DNA from: Erwinia sorbitola
Lineage (GTDB): Bacteria; Pseudomonadota; Gammaproteobacteria; Enterobacterales; Enterobacteriaceae
Length of the DNA: 64,000 bases
Direction: 5' to 3'
NCBI RefSeq assembly: GCF_009738185.1
Contig: NZ_CP046509.1
Coordinates: 2,979,501-3,043,500, forward strand
Shown: in pieces, positions 62,703-64,000 of the stretch
How the letters are laid out: the number at the start of each line of letters is the position of its first letter
How positions within the stretch are numbered: the stretch's first letter is position 1
Made by a program: the position numbers and the translations under genes
Notes under the pieces: model-generated
Seen by the model: the letters and a program-made list of their open reading frames with translations, nothing else
Databases searched by the model: none
What the model was told of the DNA's origin: nothing

Positions 62703-63197
62703 TTACCGAGTTTTAATCACTAACCGGTTACTTTGTTTCACTTCTTCCATCACTACGTAGGTACGGGTATCGTTCACACCCGGCAGACGCAGCAAGGTTT
62801 CACCAAGCAACTTGCGGTACGCAGACATATCCGGCACACGCGTTTTCAGCAGATAGTCAAAATCACCGGAAACAAGGTGACACTCTTGAGTTTCCTCAAG
62901 TTTTTGTACAGCGGCGTTAAATTGCTCAAACACATCCGGCGCACCACGATTCAGAGTAATCTCAACGAATACCAGCAGTGACGCATCCAGATAATGCGGG
63001 TTTAACTGCGCGGTATATCCGAGAATAAAGCCCTGACGCTCCAGACGACGAACACGTTCCAGGCATGGCGTTGGTGATAAGCCTACGCGCTTGGAAAGCT
63101 CGACGTTCGAAATTCGCCCATCCTTTTGCAGTTCATTCAGGATATTGCGGTCAATTCTATCGAGGTCTTTACCCGGCCGTTTTTTATTGTCTACCAT
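62703..63197 (-). CDS. lrp: Lrp, leucine-responsive regulatory protein
   Basis: 164 residues from ATG 63197 (MVDNKKRPGKDLDRIDRNIL), the E. coli length and nearly the same sequence; the 40-codon upstream extension is leader. AsnC/Lrp family: N-terminal HTH with SNVELSKRVGLSPTPCLERVRRLE, then a C-terminal RAM effector domain (VFVEITLNRGAPDVFEQF to VKQSNRLVIKTR). It is a global regulator of amino-acid metabolism and envelope genes; serC upstream of aroA in this window is a known type of target. It precedes ftsK on the same strand. Confidence 0.98.
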   Translation of the reverse strand: MVDNKKRPGKDLDRIDRNILNELQKDGRISNVELSKRVGLSPTPCLERVRRLERQGFILGYTAQLNPHYLDASLLVFVEITLNRGAPDVFEQFNAAVQKLEETQECHLVSGDFDYLLKTRVPDMSAYRKLLGETLLRLPGVNDTRTYVVMEEVKQSNRLVIKTR

Positions 63198-63725
63198 TAT
63201 TATTGTCTCTCTTAAATTCCTTCCCTTTACCCGCCATACCCTGAACGACTTAATGTAACAGGGTTGATCTAAGTGAAGACATTGAGCCTGTGACGTTGTT
63301 AAACGCCCTATCTGCATGACGCATGTTGTCTGTCCACACCATGCGTCATTCCAAATAACAGGCTAAGTATATCGGGCAATAAGTGCAAAATTCGGGATGA
63401 AACCCTGCTATGCACGACCAGATACACCCTGCTCCCCATAATGTTTTCGCAAAAGCGCAGCCGATTGTCAAAGCAAAACAAACAAAATCAGTACAACATG
63501 CCAAAGTGAATGCTGTCTGTCTGTTTTTTAATGACAATTTAGCCGCTTAAAATGCCCGTACGTCAGCAAAATGCAGCTTTTTTCAGCAGTACTGTCTCCT
63601 GCCCTCACTGTTGATTGATGAAACCTTTTTCATTAATTGTTAACAAAATCGCAGAACGCTTTTTTTGCCTCGCCAAATTCCCTACAATCCAGAGATAGGT
63701 TCGCCAGTTAATTAATGAGGGTTTC
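63198..63725. other. lrp-trxB divergent intergenic region
   Basis: 528 bases without a convincing gene; short frames have no ribosome site or family match. E. coli lrp has a leader of a few hundred bases with autoregulatory Lrp sites, and an AT-rich segment here (63330-63560) would be in the right place. The trxB side has TACAAT (63683-63688) as a -10 candidate. I cannot define Lrp boxes by eye. Confidence 0.6.
63660..63690 (+). promoter_or_regulatory. probable trxB promoter
   Basis: TACAAT at 63683-63688 is a close -10 match, and a T tract (TTTTTT) sits 17 bases upstream as a weak -35. It lies about 40 bases before the trxB ATG. Confidence 0.4.
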
Positions 63726-64000
63726 ATGGGTACGGCTAAACACAGTAAATTACTGATTCTGGGTTCAGGACCGGCAGGCTATACCGCCGCCGTGTACGCA
63801 GCCCGCGCTAACCTGAACCCGGTGTTAATCACCGGTCTGGAAAAAGGCGGTCAGTTGACCACCACCACAGACGTGGAAAACTGGCCTGGCGATGCTAACG
63901 AGCTTACCGGGCCACTGCTGATGGAGCGTATGCACGAACATGCGGTGAAATTTAACACCGAGATCATCTTCGACCATATCCACAGTGTTGATCTGCAAAA
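63726..64000 (+). CDS. trxB: TrxB, thioredoxin reductase (5' part only)
   Basis: The first 91 codons are in the window; the gene runs off the right edge. It starts MGTAKHSKLLILGSGPAGYT with FAD-binding GSGPAG near residue 13 and continues through GLEKGGQLTTTTDVENWPG, typical of low-molecular-weight NADPH thioredoxin reductase. The CATC redox site lies further downstream and is not seen. TGAGGG is seven bases before the ATG. It diverges from lrp, as in E. coli. Confidence 0.95.
   Translation, partial: MGTAKHSKLLILGSGPAGYTAAVYAARANLNPVLITGLEKGGQLTTTTDVENWPGDANELTGPLLMERMHEHAVKFNTEIIFDHIHSVDLQ

Noticed and set aside
63346..63537. 63-codon minus-strand frame upstream of lrp
   Set aside because: Starts without a ribosome site inside the lrp promoter region and has no recognisable domain.

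Overview
This 64 kb window is core chromosome of an enterobacterium (order Enterobacterales). Almost every gene is a full-length orthologue of a gene from the 20-22 minute region of the Escherichia coli map, in nearly the same order and orientation, from pqiB/pqiA to lrp/trxB. MukFEB, OmpF, the SsuEADCB operon, ZapC, the YcbX two-domain architecture and the FocA-PflB-PflA block all fit. Protein divergence from E. coli and the lack of several E. coli islands (elf fimbriae between pyrD and ssuE, ycaP between serC and ycaO, dmsABC-ycaC and ycaMNK around ycaD) suggest a relative outside Escherichia/Salmonella. Erwiniaceae (Erwinia/Pantoea) is my best guess, but I cannot settle the genus by eye. 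The E. coli comparisons are from memory, not from a search.

Layout. 1-5471 (minus): pqiB (5' end only), pqiA, uup, rlmL. 5728-7399: ycbX (+) convergent with zapC (-). pyrD (-) diverges from the sulfonate operon ssuEADCB (+, 8963-13235). pepN (-) is convergent with ssuB and divergent from pncB (+), which is followed by asnS (+), ompF (+) and aspC (+). From 21813 to 34518 genes are mostly minus: gloC, ycbK, ldtD, then mukB, mukE, mukF and cmoM as one tight operon; elyC (+) points tail-to-tail into ycbJ (-). 34519-47542 is a long minus block: kdsB, ycaR, ycaQ, lpxK, msbA, ycaI, ihfB, rpsA, cmk, aroA, serC. 47853-54083 (+): ycaO, focA, pflB, pflA. 54146-63197 (-): ycaD, serS, rarA, lolA, ftsK, lrp. 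trxB (+) starts at 63726 and runs off the end.

Functional themes. Envelope: LPS (kdsB, lpxK, msbA), peptidoglycan (ldtD, ycbK, elyC), lipoprotein export (lolA), porin (ompF), lipid transport or stress (pqiAB). Chromosome maintenance and division: mukBEF, ftsK, zapC, ihfB, rarA, ycaQ. Translation: rpsA, asnS, serS, rlmL, uup, cmoM, ycaO. Metabolism: sulfonate sulfur, pyrimidines, NAD salvage, aspartate, serine/PLP, the shikimate step, anaerobic pyruvate cleavage and formate transport.

I found no mobile element, prophage, CRISPR array, tRNA, rRNA, toxin-antitoxin pair, defence island or gene of unknown origin, and no run of foreign-looking codon use. No convincing undescribed system is present. 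The points worth a second look are small: a Glu-to-Val change in the OmpF constriction loop, structured leaders and perfect inverted repeats in several intergenic regions, a short FtsK linker, and the missing E. coli islands.
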